This document shows positions 8,020 to 16,452 of a DNA stretch of 23,405 nt, piece after piece; positions within the stretch are counted from its first letter, which is position 1; every line of letters begins with the position of its first letter. The notes beneath the pieces are model-generated. The model did not search any database. It was not told the origin of the DNA and saw only the letters and a program-made list of their open reading frames with translations. The position numbers were made by a program, and so were the translations under genes. Source of the stretch: JAFAVZ01 sp036009105 (GTDB lineage: Bacteria > Acidobacteriota > Thermoanaerobaculia > Gp7-AA8); contig DASYMJ010000152.1 in the NCBI GenBank assembly GCA_036009105.1, positions 1 through 23,405 on the forward strand, in the 5' to 3' direction.

Positions 8020-11000
8020 ATGGTCAAAGCGATCGGGCTTGGCGAGGCGCAGACGCTTCAGGCGTTTGAGCAGGTGATGCGTACCCACTTGCGGCCGTCC
8101 ATGCGATCGTCGCAAGTCGCATTCGATCTTCGCAACCTTCGCTCCATCGGATTCTTACCCGCAACGCTGTTATTTTGCTGGGTGGCCAGCCTCCGCAATG
8201 CCGACCGTGTCGCCGTTCGCATGCAACTGCCCAGTCGCGATCTGCTGGCCAACAGTGATGCCCGCCTACTCCTCGACTCCGAAATCCTGCGTCAGATCAG
8301 CGCGCTGGGAGCGGAAGTCGAGTATGACTCGCCATCCGTCGGTGGCGGCATTCCGCTGGAGATACTATCTGCGGCTCCGAAGGCGTCTCTGCTCGACCGG
8401 ATCGCCGATCAGCTTCGTTCATCGAGCTCCGAGCTCGGCGAAGACATGATCCGCGATCTCTCGCACGGCGTACTCTTCGAGCTGCTGGAAAACGCGGCCG
8501 ATCATGGTGACGCAAAAACAGCATACTTCGTCGCTCGCAATGTTGCGGCGAATGTAAAGCAGGACCCGTTTTTTCCGGTGTTTCCGAAAGCAGAGTCGTA
8601 TTTCGAGGTGGCCGTCGGTGATATCGGGCCGGGAATCCGCGGCACGCTGCTCGAATACATGCCAGAGGATTACCAGCCGCCCTTTTCTGTTCCTCATCCT
8701 CTGTCGGAGACCGAACGCGTGATGTTTCATGCATTCGAGTACGAAAGCACGCGGTCGTCTACCAGGCGGCGAGAACGCCTGCGGCAGCATCATCGCGATT
8801 CGAACATCGATCCCAGCCGTGTGGCGACCGGCCTCTCGTGCGTCCTCAACATCGTACGCAGCCGGCATGGCCAACTGGTCATCCGGACAGGAAACGCCAT
8901 CCTGTCATTTGATTTCTGGAAAGGCTCGACCCCAATCGTGCGCACCGGGCGCGCGGTTTCCGACGGACCACTGGTAGAAGCACCTGGTACTCAATACCTT
9001 CTGCGGCTTCCGGCGCGTCGATTGAGTCTGCAGGTAGGCTTTTCCAGGCCATTGCCGGAGTCCGCCCTCCTCGACAGTATCGAGGTGGTAAAACCGTTCG
9101 AAGCGCCGGCGCACTCATCGCACGAGGCCGACCGTGTGAGCGCTGCCATCGATTACATGGCTACGCATTTCCGCGAACGGATCAAGACTTCCGGAATCTC
9201 AATCGTCCGCCCAAGCCGGATTCCGCTGACGACGCGCGGTGGCGCCCTGTTCTCCGCGGCCATGACCATGCAGAATCGCGGGTCGCGCCACCTGCTCTGC
9301 CTCGAGCGCTATTCCGGCGAATCCAAAACGGCCGGCAATACTGCTTACGTTCCGCCACCATCACACGATGTCGGGGTGATTCTCGAAGGCGATCTTTACC
9401 GCAATTCGTTTCAAAACATCCGCCGAGGCGGTACTGATGTTCCCGCTTACCTGGCCGAATTGCACGACGGTCGATACAGTGTGAACAAGGTCATCGTATC
9501 CAAGGCGCGTTCCATCCTCGGGCGCTCCATCCGCTCCGATCTGCAGAACCTGCTCGCCTCGCCGTCCGTGCGATTGACCGAGGGCCCATTTCTCATAGAA
9601 GGCCAGTACTACACCAATGCTTTCTACACCGTGATGGAGACGGCAGTCCGCGATCCGTACTACGCCGAGCTTCTTGCCCAGTGGGTGGCCTCGGCCCTAC
9701 CCGAGGAATGCGACACCCTCGTTGCCGTCACCCGGCCGGTCATTCCGTTGATTCCGCGCATCGAAGCGCTCGTGAACGACATGCGCGACATCCGCCTTCG
9801 GATCGTATGCGCGGATGATGTCCGCGGCTTGCAGCCTCACGAGGACGAGTGGATGTGCGTGGCGCTCACGGACGTCATCTGCCGTGGGGCCGTGCTGAAC
9901 GCCGCTCTCGCCGCCGTACAACCCGCGACGGTAACCGGTGCGCTGACCTTTGTGGACGCGCGTCCAGACACCTCCGATTCGGACGTATTCGATTACGCTG
10001 CCGGAGGCAATACGCGATCCACGGCAGTACGCGCCATTGTTCGCGATGAGCTGCAGACATTCAGTAGTGCGGCCGATGCTGTCAGGGCACGCGGCGGCAC
10101 GCCGTCCGCGGCCGAACAGCAACTCTCGATTTCGTTTTCACCGGATGCGCGAATCATTGATCCGAACGTGCACCGGCCGACCGTGTATGTACGGGAAACC
10201 GATTCGCGCGGCGAGCTTGCACAACTCCTGGATGCCGCGCGCAAAGCGGATGCGTTGCTATATCAGCATGCGGCGCGCAGCCGCCATTATTCAATCTTCC
10301 TGCACTTCCCACGGCTCTTCCGCGCGCTCCGGCCGGAAATAGAGAAGTGGCTCAACGTCGAATTGCGCAAGATTCCGGCGGGCCGGAAGCGGCGATGCAT
10401 CATCTCCGACATCGATGGCAGCTTGTCGTGGCTTCGCCTGCGGCTCGCTCAATCTCATCCTGCGATTTCGGTCGAGGAAGTCGGTATGGACGACATCCGC
10501 GCGCCCCGACCGCCAATAGAGCGGGTGGCGGAGCCGGAGCACGCAATCGTCGTTCTTCCCGGGAGTGCGAGCGGCGATCTTGCAAGACGCGCGCTCGAAT
10601 ACGCCTCCCGCGACGCGCCTGCGACGATCACGCTACTGATACTCGTTGCTCGCATGGAACCGTCCCATCTATCGTTCCTGCTCGGCTTGACGGAGTACCG
10701 AGGAATTCCGACTCGCACGAGCTGTTTCGCGCGATTCCCGGTCCGCGCCTATCCGGATGAGCTCAGTTGTCCGATATGCCTGGCCCGTACCGCGATTGAG
10801 CATATTCTCGACGTCTCGAAGCAGCCAAGTCTCAGGAAGGTGCTCGAGCGGAAACTCGCCCTGCTCGCCCCGATCGATCTCGCTGGCGATGTGGACGAAA
10901 AACTGTTCTCCGCATCGGAAGATGAAGTTCGCCGTGCCAAGCTGCGCGCGCTGTATGAGGCATCCGAATATGATCTCCACGCGCGCTACGAGCTCACTTC

Positions 11001-12216
11001 CTGCCTCGATCGGGATGTATCAGCGATCGACGACTTTCTCGAAGTCATCGCGGCCGAATATCGCTCCGAGCATTTCTCGATCTCGATGATCCGACGCCGT
11101 CTGTTGACGACGTTCGATCGGGTGATTGCGCGGGTCTCCGACCTCTTGTCCACCGCTACGCCTCCGATCTCGCTCGCGTCGCGGCTGACGGCGCTCGCCC
11201 TTCTCGCCGAGGACGTCTTCGTCGTTGCCGTGCCGCGGTTGCTGAGCTCGTACGCGAGCTCGCGGCCCGAGATGGAGGAGCTATGCATCATCTTGGCGAG
11301 ACTGCGGCTCATGCCTGCGGTGATCCTCCCCAATGATGTCGCACCGGAGCCGGACGATCCGCAAGTCCTGCTTCTGGAGACTATCGACTATCTGAACACT
11401 CCCCTGCTTCCCGACGATTCGGCCGCTTTCCTTCAGCAGATCGAGACGCTCTACGCCCGGCTGGTCCGGAGCAGCCTCGTCACGGAGAGGATTCCCAAGC
11501 TGCAAGCGGCGGCTTCCCGGTCGAACACCAGCATGGCGACCATCGAAGAGATGGCCCGATACGTTTATGACGGTTGGACGGCGGACGTCGCGGAGTTGCT
11601 GGCTCGGCTCCTTCGCAATCGCCACTGGCCGCCGTTCGCGAATCGTCACACCCGTATTGCGGATGATGTCGCGACGCTCGCTCAGACCATGAACGACATC
11701 CGACAGATCGCCAATGATCCCGCACGCCTGCCGAGAACGGCGCTTCGCGAGCTGACCGCACATGTCGATACCGTGCGAAAACGGCTTGCCGAACAGATCA
11801 GCGGCCTTTTCATCAGTCCAATTTATTGTGCCGCTGCGCGCCTTCCTCAGCGCATCGTCAAAGAAAAGGGGGCGATCATCGTGCGCAAAGAGATCGATCG
11901 CGAGGTGCCCCGCGTGTTCGCGGATTTCAAGACCCTGGAGGACGTCTGCGACGAGATCAGCTCGAACTGGGTGAAGCACAGCGGCGATTCCTCTGTGCAA
12001 GTCCGCGTACGCATTCACCATCAGGACCCGTTCGTCGTCATGGAGCTTGCGGACAACATCCCGGGAGACGTGAAGCGACTCAGCGTCGGGGGTATCAGGG
12101 TGATGGATGAGTTCTGCCACGCATATGCCGGAGCCTTCCAATGCGCGGACGAGCGCGATGCGGACGGAATGAAGAGCATTTTACTGTTCCTTCGCGTACA
12201 AAGCGACGAGAGCTAA
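8020..12216 (+). CDS. 1398-aa multidomain protein: STAS-like, GHKL ATPase, two PRTase-like modules, C-terminal GHKL-like module
   Basis: I do not recognise a named family for the full protein. Residues 1-105 look STAS-like (VAFDLRNLRSIGFLPATLLF). Residues 145-335 are a GHKL ATPase: N-box ELLENAADH (E154, N158, H162), G1 box DIGPGI (201-206), a G2-like ATGLSCVLNIVRSRHG (269-284). Residues about 540-650 resemble a type I phosphoribosyltransferase: TLVAVTRPVIPLIPRI, then CVALTDVICRGAVLNAAL (613-630), which aligns with a PRPP loop but lacks the normal acidic pair. A second such module (about 730-895) has RRCIISDIDGS and HAIVVLPGSASGDLARRAL, followed by CPIC (917-920), a possible half metal site. 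Residues 930-1295 are mostly helical. Residues 1300-1394 are a second GHKL-like module with N-box DEISSNWVKH (E1312, N1316, H1320) and a degenerate G1 DNIPG. No signal peptide or membrane helix. A stop codon lies directly before the ATG in frame, fixing the 5' limit. The next gene is 16 bases on, so they form an operon. GC content is visibly lower than in neighbours. Confidence 0.8.
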   Translation: MVKAIGLGEAQTLQAFEQVMRTHLRPSMRSSQVAFDLRNLRSIGFLPATLLFCWVASLRNADRVAVRMQLPSRDLLANSDARLLLDSEILRQISALGAEVEYDSPSVGGGIPLEILSAAPKASLLDRIADQLRSSSSELGEDMIRDLSHGVLFELLENAADHGDAKTAYFVARNVAANVKQDPFFPVFPKAESYFEVAVGDIGPGIRGTLLEYMPEDYQPPFSVPHPLSETERVMFHAFEYESTRSSTRRRERLRQHHRDSNIDPSRVATGLSCVLNIVRSRHGQLVIRTGNAILSFDFWKGSTPIVRTGRAVSDGPLVEAPGTQYLLRLPARRLSLQVGFSRPLPESALLDSIEVVKPFEAPAHSSHEADRVSAAIDYMATHFRERIKTSGISIVRPSRIPLTTRGGALFSAAMTMQNRGSRHLLCLERYSGESKTAGNTAYVPPPSHDVGVILEGDLYRNSFQNIRRGGTDVPAYLAELHDGRYSVNKVIVSKARSILGRSIRSDLQNLLASPSVRLTEGPFLIEGQYYTNAFYTVMETAVRDPYYAELLAQWVASALPEECDTLVAVTRPVIPLIPRIEALVNDMRDIRLRIVCADDVRGLQPHEDEWMCVALTDVICRGAVLNAALAAVQPATVTGALTFVDARPDTSDSDVFDYAAGGNTRSTAVRAIVRDELQTFSSAADAVRARGGTPSAAEQQLSISFSPDARIIDPNVHRPTVYVRETDSRGELAQLLDAARKADALLYQHAARSRHYSIFLHFPRLFRALRPEIEKWLNVELRKIPAGRKRRCIISDIDGSLSWLRLRLAQSHPAISVEEVGMDDIRAPRPPIERVAEPEHAIVVLPGSASGDLARRALEYASRDAPATITLLILVARMEPSHLSFLLGLTEYRGIPTRTSCFARFPVRAYPDELSCPICLARTAIEHILDVSKQPSLRKVLERKLALLAPIDLAGDVDEKLFSASEDEVRRAKLRALYEASEYDLHARYELTSCLDRDVSAIDDFLEVIAAEYRSEHFSISMIRRRLLTTFDRVIARVSDLLSTATPPISLASRLTALALLAEDVFVVAVPRLLSSYASSRPEMEELCIILARLRLMPAVILPNDVAPEPDDPQVLLLETIDYLNTPLLPDDSAAFLQQIETLYARLVRSSLVTERIPKLQAAASRSNTSMATIEEMARYVYDGWTADVAELLARLLRNRHWPPFANRHTRIADDVATLAQTMNDIRQIANDPARLPRTALRELTAHVDTVRKRLAEQISGLFISPIYCAAARLPQRIVKEKGAIIVRKEIDREVPRVFADFKTLEDVCDEISSNWVKHSGDSSVQVRVRIHHQDPFVVMELADNIPGDVKRLSVGGIRVMDEFCHAYAGAFQCADERDADGMKSILLFLRVQSDES

Positions 12217-12232
12217 AGGACGGCCCGGCGTA

Positions 12233-13753
12233 ATGGACAAAGTCAACGTTCTCCTCGTGGACGACAAGAGCCCATTGCTCGACTCCTTCAAGATGCTCTT
12301 CGAAATACTCCGCATCGACGCCGAGATCGTTCTGAAGCAGCCGACTTCGCAGAGGCTGCCCATGGGCGGCACTCCCATGCCACGCGACCAGGAGCTCGAT
12401 CAATTCGACTTCGCACTGATTGATCTCGAGCTTTTCACGCCTCGGAGCGGGTTCAGCCATAGTGCGAAGCAGATGATGGGAGGAAATGAAATCCTTCCTT
12501 ACCTGCGGGAGAATGCGCCCTGGCTACCGGCCATCGCCCAATCTTATCTACTCAATGGAGACGCCCCCCATCTGCTCCCGGTCATTGGATCATTCGGGTT
12601 CGATGGCCTGCTCCCACAGAAGTTACTCCCTCAGGCCCCGGATGGCGACAGCGCTCCGTCTAACGGTGAGCCCACGCTGCGATTGCTCGACAACTCGCTC
12701 TGGAAATCCATCCATACCGGCGCCGTACTCCAACGACGGCGCGCGATCTTCGGCCCCGACTACGCGGGAAGAAGCAGCGGCGGGAAGATCAAAGTTTCTT
12801 CTTCGGTGAGGCTGCCGTTGGCAGCATTTCGGGATGCACTGGCGATCGCATTTCATTTTGCCGGCGATGTCGCGGTCGAAGCCATTCCGGCCGGTCACTC
12901 CGGAGCACAGGTCTTCAAGGTTGTCGTCTCCGGCGGCAAGCAGCAGGACGCGCGGCCCGGCTACTGGCTGGCAAAAGTGTCGTCCAGTCCGTGGAAACTT
13001 CAAAAGGAGCTATCTGCTCACTTGACGATGATGCAAAGCGGCGTAAACAGCGCCATAGCTGTTCCGCCGCTTTGGTCCGGCGTAGTTGTCGAGCAGAAAC
13101 TCGGTCTCATCGCATACCGCTTCGCAGACAACACGGTACCAGCATCACAACGAGTCAAAGATTCGCTGCACGACATTCGGCAGCCAGTCGCCTCTCTTCT
13201 CCGTCGGTTTTATGCCGATGGCGGTAGCGAAGGGCATGAGCCTCGGGACATGATCCTCCGAAAGTATCTCCCGTGGACGCCAAACCTGAAGGCCGTGGAA
13301 GATGAATTACCGCTCTCGTTCCGGCCCTTCGCGGCGGCCGTTCTCGATGAGAACGACGGAAGACTGGCGAAGCTCGTCGACTACACCATGTGCCGGATCC
13401 ATGGAGACCTGCATCTGGACAACGTAATGATCGGAGACGCGCCGGTCCTCATCGACTTCTCCAAAACCGACGTCGCGGCCATCGCGATCGACGCGGCAAA
13501 GCTGATAGCCGATATCCTGATCAGGGTACCGTCGCTCAGAGACGAAACCCTTCCCGCGTGGAACGGCGACTCGAAATTGTTTGCGGAGCTGGGAGAAATT
13601 GCCGAAGTCTTTCGGTTCCAAAAGGATGATCCGATTCTGTTCACGGACTTTCTGAAGCTGTATTTGTGGGAGGCGCTGTACTTCGACACGACGGAAGCGA
13701 CGACGCGCGAGTGGATCAAGCGCTCACTCGAAGCAGCCGCTGCCACGACATGA
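12233..13753 (+). CDS. response-regulator receiver fused to an aminoglycoside-phosphotransferase-like kinase
   Basis: 506 residues. The N-terminal domain (1-135) is a receiver: NVLLVDDKS gives D10/D11, FALIDLEL gives the phospho-acceptor D64, S104 lies at the switch position and K130 is in GLLPQK; a loop of about 15 extra residues (35-55) follows strand 2. Residues 190-506 are an APH/choline-kinase-like domain: a glycine-rich turn AGHSGAQVFKV (about 223-233), lysine K248 in YWLAKVSS, and the catalytic segment IHGDLHLDNVMIG (389-401) with the Brenner motif H390-x-D392 and N397, then LIDFSKT with metal-binding D408. All residues expected for phosphotransfer appear present, so the kinase is probably active; its substrate is unknown. 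There is no DNA-binding output domain. AAGGA at 12216-12220 precedes the ATG with somewhat long spacing. It is probably co-transcribed with the upstream 1398-aa gene; the GHKL modules there could phosphorylate or sense through this receiver. A small-molecule resistance kinase is an alternative, but the receiver argues for signalling. Confidence 0.8.
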   Translation: MDKVNVLLVDDKSPLLDSFKMLFEILRIDAEIVLKQPTSQRLPMGGTPMPRDQELDQFDFALIDLELFTPRSGFSHSAKQMMGGNEILPYLRENAPWLPAIAQSYLLNGDAPHLLPVIGSFGFDGLLPQKLLPQAPDGDSAPSNGEPTLRLLDNSLWKSIHTGAVLQRRRAIFGPDYAGRSSGGKIKVSSSVRLPLAAFRDALAIAFHFAGDVAVEAIPAGHSGAQVFKVVVSGGKQQDARPGYWLAKVSSSPWKLQKELSAHLTMMQSGVNSAIAVPPLWSGVVVEQKLGLIAYRFADNTVPASQRVKDSLHDIRQPVASLLRRFYADGGSEGHEPRDMILRKYLPWTPNLKAVEDELPLSFRPFAAAVLDENDGRLAKLVDYTMCRIHGDLHLDNVMIGDAPVLIDFSKTDVAAIAIDAAKLIADILIRVPSLRDETLPAWNGDSKLFAELGEIAEVFRFQKDDPILFTDFLKLYLWEALYFDTTEATTREWIKRSLEAAAATT

Positions 13754-13796
13754 ACGGGGCGCACCCGCCACGGCTTCGCCGGTCTGACGATCGATC

Positions 13797-13826
13797 TTGC
13801 CGAATCCTTCCGCCCGCTGCTATTTT
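13797..13826 (+). promoter_or_regulatory. candidate sigma70-type promoter of tRNA-Arg
   Basis: TTGCCG at 13797-13802 and TATTTT at 13821-13826 are separated by 18 bases. The tRNA begins 16 bases after the -10 box, which would leave a short 5' leader. The local drop in GC at the -10 box stands out in this GC-rich gap. Confidence 0.4.
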
Positions 13827-13841
13827 GTCCCCGCCCACCCG

Positions 13842-13918
13842 GGCCCTGTAGCTCAGCAGGATAGAGCAGCGGTTTCCTAAACCGTTTGTCGGAGGTTCGA
13901 GTCCTCTCAGGGCCACCA
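13842..13918 (+). tRNA. tRNA-Arg (anticodon CCU)
   Basis: A 77-base cloverleaf can be drawn completely: acceptor GGCCCTG / CAGGGCC, D stem GCTC / GAGC, anticodon stem GCGGT / ACCGT around loop TTCCTAA with anticodon CCT at 34-36, a 5-base variable loop TTGTC, and a T arm GGAGG-TTCGAGT-CCTCT. Discriminator A is followed by an encoded CCA. It reads the AGG arginine codon. The opposing kinase gene ends 2 bases past the CCA, leaving no room for a terminator between them. Confidence 0.97.
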
Positions 13919-13919
13919 A

Positions 13920-16439
13920 TCAGCAGACCGACTCGGTCGACACCGCGTCGTGGATCAGCGTCACCAGGTCCGCGATGTCGTACGGCTTCATGATCGAGGG
14001 GACGCCGCGGCGGTGGACGTCGTCCAGCGCGCGGGCGTCGGCGTGGCCGGTGGAGAAGATCACCGGCAGATGGGGCGCGCTGGCGGCGAGGAGCTCGAAA
14101 ACGTCCAGGCCGCTGATGTCGGGCAGGTTCACGTCCAGCACCACCACGTCCGGGCCGAACGTGTCGACGGCCGGCATCGCCTCGCCGCCGCGGGCCACGA
14201 GCAGCACCTCGAACCCTTCGTCCTCCAGCAGCGCGCGGATCCCCTCCCCCACCGCCTCGTCGTCCTCCACCAGCAGCACGCGCTGCGGCTCCAGGGGGCG
14301 CTCCGGGGCCGCGGAGACGGCGGGGGGGGCGGCCGTCTCGCGCAGGCACATGGTGAACGTGCTCCCCTCCCCCACGCGGCTCTTCACCGAGACCGACCCG
14401 CCCTGGCGCGCCATCGCCTCGTGCGCGATGGACAGGCCCAGGCCGGTGCCGCCGCGCTTGGTGGTGAAGAGCGGGTCGAAGATCCGTTCCAGCAGGTTCT
14501 CCGGGATGCCATGGCCGCCGTCGATCACATCGATCTCGATCGTCTCGTCCGCGTTGCAGCGGCTGGCGAGGATCGCCACCGGGCCGCCGTCCGGCATCGC
14601 GTCGCGGGCGTTGAGCACGAGATTCGTCGCCACCTGATCGAGCAGCGCCCGGTCGGCCCGGACGAACACCGCCCCTTCCACATCCACCCGGGCCAGCACC
14701 CGGTACTTCGGCCCCAGCATCTCCGAGGCTTCCCGGCCGAAGTCGGCCATCCAGTCCCGCAGATCGAGCGCGGAGAGGGTGGCCGGCGCGGGGCGGGTGA
14801 GGCGGAGGATCTCCTGCGAGACCTGCCGGCCGCGGGCGATGGCCTGGAAGATGTGGCGCGTGGCGAGCGTGATCCGCTCATCGCCGCTGACCCGCCGCTT
14901 GATGAGCTCCGCGAAGGGGAGGATGCTCATCAGCACGTTGTTGAACTCGTGCGCCACCGAGGCGGCGAGCTGCCCCAGGCTGGCCAGGCGCTTCTCCTTC
15001 TCGTTCTGCGCCTCCTGCTCCTTGCGCCGCGTCACGTCGCGGGCGATGCCCACCGTGCCGGCCACCCGGCCGTCGACGACCAGCGCCTGGGCGGTGGTCT
15101 CCATCTCCAGCATCCGCCCGTCGCGCGCGCGCACCGCGTAGTCGGCGCAATAGCTCTCGCCGCGCAGCACGGCGCGGAGATGGCGGCGCGCCGTCGGCAG
15201 CGACTCCGGCTGCAGCAGCTCGCGGAAGTCGCGCCCGATCCACGAGTCGATCGGCCAGGCGGTGACCGTGGCGAACGCCCGGTTCAGGGAGGTGATGTTC
15301 CCGTCGATGTCCACCGTGAAGATGACGTCGGTGGCCTGCTCCACCAGCGCCCGGTAGCTCGCCTCCGACTTCCGCAGCGCCTCCTCCGCGAACCGGCGCG
15401 CCGTGACGTCGCTCATCACGCCGAAGGCCTGCGCCGCTCCCTCCACCTCCGCCACCTCCGCGCGGTCGTGCACCCACATCCAGGCCCGGTCCTTCCGCTG
15501 GAAGCGGTACTCGACGTCGTACTCCGTCCCGCCCCGCTCGAACAAGGCGCGGTAGGCGCGCAACACGCGGTCGCGATCCGCCGGGTGGATCTTCGTCGCC
15601 CACAGCTCGATGCCGCCCTCGAGCAGCTCCTCGGCCGTGTAGCCCCACAAACGCTGCACGTTCGGGCTGACGAAGAGCGGCTTGCGCCGCGCGTTGCCGC
15701 GCCAGGTCACTTCCGGGATGTACGCCACCAGGCTCCGGTAGCGCTCCTCCGTCTCCCGCATGGCGCGCTCGGTGGTCTTGCGCTCGGTGATGTCCTGGGC
15801 CATGCCGATCATGCGCAGCGGATTGCCGGCGCTGTCGAAGACGAGCTGGCCGCGGGAGTGCACGATCACCTCCGAGCCGTCGTGGCGGACCACCCGGTAC
15901 TCCTGCTCGAAGAGCGTCCGCTCCTCCACGGCGCGACGCAGGCCGGCGTCGAGCGCGGCGACGTCATCGGGATGGACGATGCTGAACGCGTCGTCGAACG
16001 TGCCGACGCGGGGGCCGTCGCCGAAGCCGGCCATGAGGAACAGCTCGCGCGAGCCGATGGCCAGGCCGGTGACCAGGTCCCACTCCCACGTGCCGAGGTG
16101 GGCCAGCTCCTGGGCGATGCGGAGCTGCGTCTCGCGCCGCTCGCGTTGCATGGAGAGGTCGCGCAGCGCCTGCTCGGCGCGATGCAGCCGCAGCTCGCGG
16201 CGGATGAGGAGCGGCAGCAGATGCAGATCGGCCAGCGTGATGGCGGCCGCGTCGCCGTCGTCCGCCACCTCCGCGACGAGGCGGATGACCGGGCCGGCCA
16301 CCGGCTCCTTCGCCTCGCTGCCGACGATCGCCACCTCCTGCCAGCCCGGCTCCACCAGCGTGAAATGCGGCAGCAGGCGGGTCCGAAGCGCCTCGCTTTC
16401 CACCACCGAACACCCGACCAGAGCTATGCGCGTGGACAT
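13920..16439 (-). CDS. soluble hybrid histidine kinase: pseudo-receiver, three PAS, HisKA, HATPase, REC
   Basis: 839 residues without membrane helices. Residues 1-90 have an alternating strand/helix pattern starting RIALVGCSVVESEALRTRLL that looks like a degenerate receiver lacking the phospho-aspartate. Three PAS/PAC units follow (about 105-220, 225-350 and 357-470), each ending in a PAC-like segment (MIGMAQDITERK, FGVMSDVTARRF, TVGIARDVTRRK). HisKA has the phospho-acceptor H497 in SVAHEFNNVLMSI. The HATPase has N610 (LVLNARDAM), G1 DGGHGI (640-645), the TTKRGGTGLGLSIA lid (about 659-672). A C-terminal receiver has D726/D727, acceptor D769 (VVVLDVNLPD) and K818. The SVAHEFNN form is typical of kinases with small-molecule or redox PAS input. 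It is the last gene in a minus-strand signalling cluster, 141 bases after the previous kinase. Its stop codon begins 2 bases from the 3' end of the opposing tRNA gene. Signal and partner unknown. Confidence 0.88.
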   Translation of the reverse strand: MSTRIALVGCSVVESEALRTRLLPHFTLVEPGWQEVAIVGSEAKEPVAGPVIRLVAEVADDGDAAAITLADLHLLPLLIRRELRLHRAEQALRDLSMQRERRETQLRIAQELAHLGTWEWDLVTGLAIGSRELFLMAGFGDGPRVGTFDDAFSIVHPDDVAALDAGLRRAVEERTLFEQEYRVVRHDGSEVIVHSRGQLVFDSAGNPLRMIGMAQDITERKTTERAMRETEERYRSLVAYIPEVTWRGNARRKPLFVSPNVQRLWGYTAEELLEGGIELWATKIHPADRDRVLRAYRALFERGGTEYDVEYRFQRKDRAWMWVHDRAEVAEVEGAAQAFGVMSDVTARRFAEEALRKSEASYRALVEQATDVIFTVDIDGNITSLNRAFATVTAWPIDSWIGRDFRELLQPESLPTARRHLRAVLRGESYCADYAVRARDGRMLEMETTAQALVVDGRVAGTVGIARDVTRRKEQEAQNEKEKRLASLGQLAASVAHEFNNVLMSILPFAELIKRRVSGDERITLATRHIFQAIARGRQVSQEILRLTRPAPATLSALDLRDWMADFGREASEMLGPKYRVLARVDVEGAVFVRADRALLDQVATNLVLNARDAMPDGGPVAILASRCNADETIEIDVIDGGHGIPENLLERIFDPLFTTKRGGTGLGLSIAHEAMARQGGSVSVKSRVGEGSTFTMCLRETAAPPAVSAAPERPLEPQRVLLVEDDEAVGEGIRALLEDEGFEVLLVARGGEAMPAVDTFGPDVVVLDVNLPDISGLDVFELLAASAPHLPVIFSTGHADARALDDVHRRGVPSIMKPYDIADLVTLIHDAVSTESVC

Positions 16440-16452
16440 GAAACGGAGCGAA

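Noticed and set aside
12233..13753. Antibiotic resistance (aminoglycoside kinase) reading of the APH-like gene
   Set aside because: The fused receiver and operon with a large GHKL protein point to signalling; only the fold and catalytic motifs are shared with resistance kinases.
13716..13919. Minus-strand open frame whose product begins MVALRGLEPPTNGLGNRCSI
   Set aside because: It is the antisense translation of the tRNA-Arg gene; such tRNA-derived peptides are a well-known source of false proteins.
13381..14349. Minus-strand 322-aa open frame
   Set aside because: It also reads through the tRNA antisense (ERTRTSDKRFRKPLLYPAEL) and overlaps both neighbouring real genes in other frames; Arg/Ala/Gly/Pro-rich composition is typical of shadow frames.
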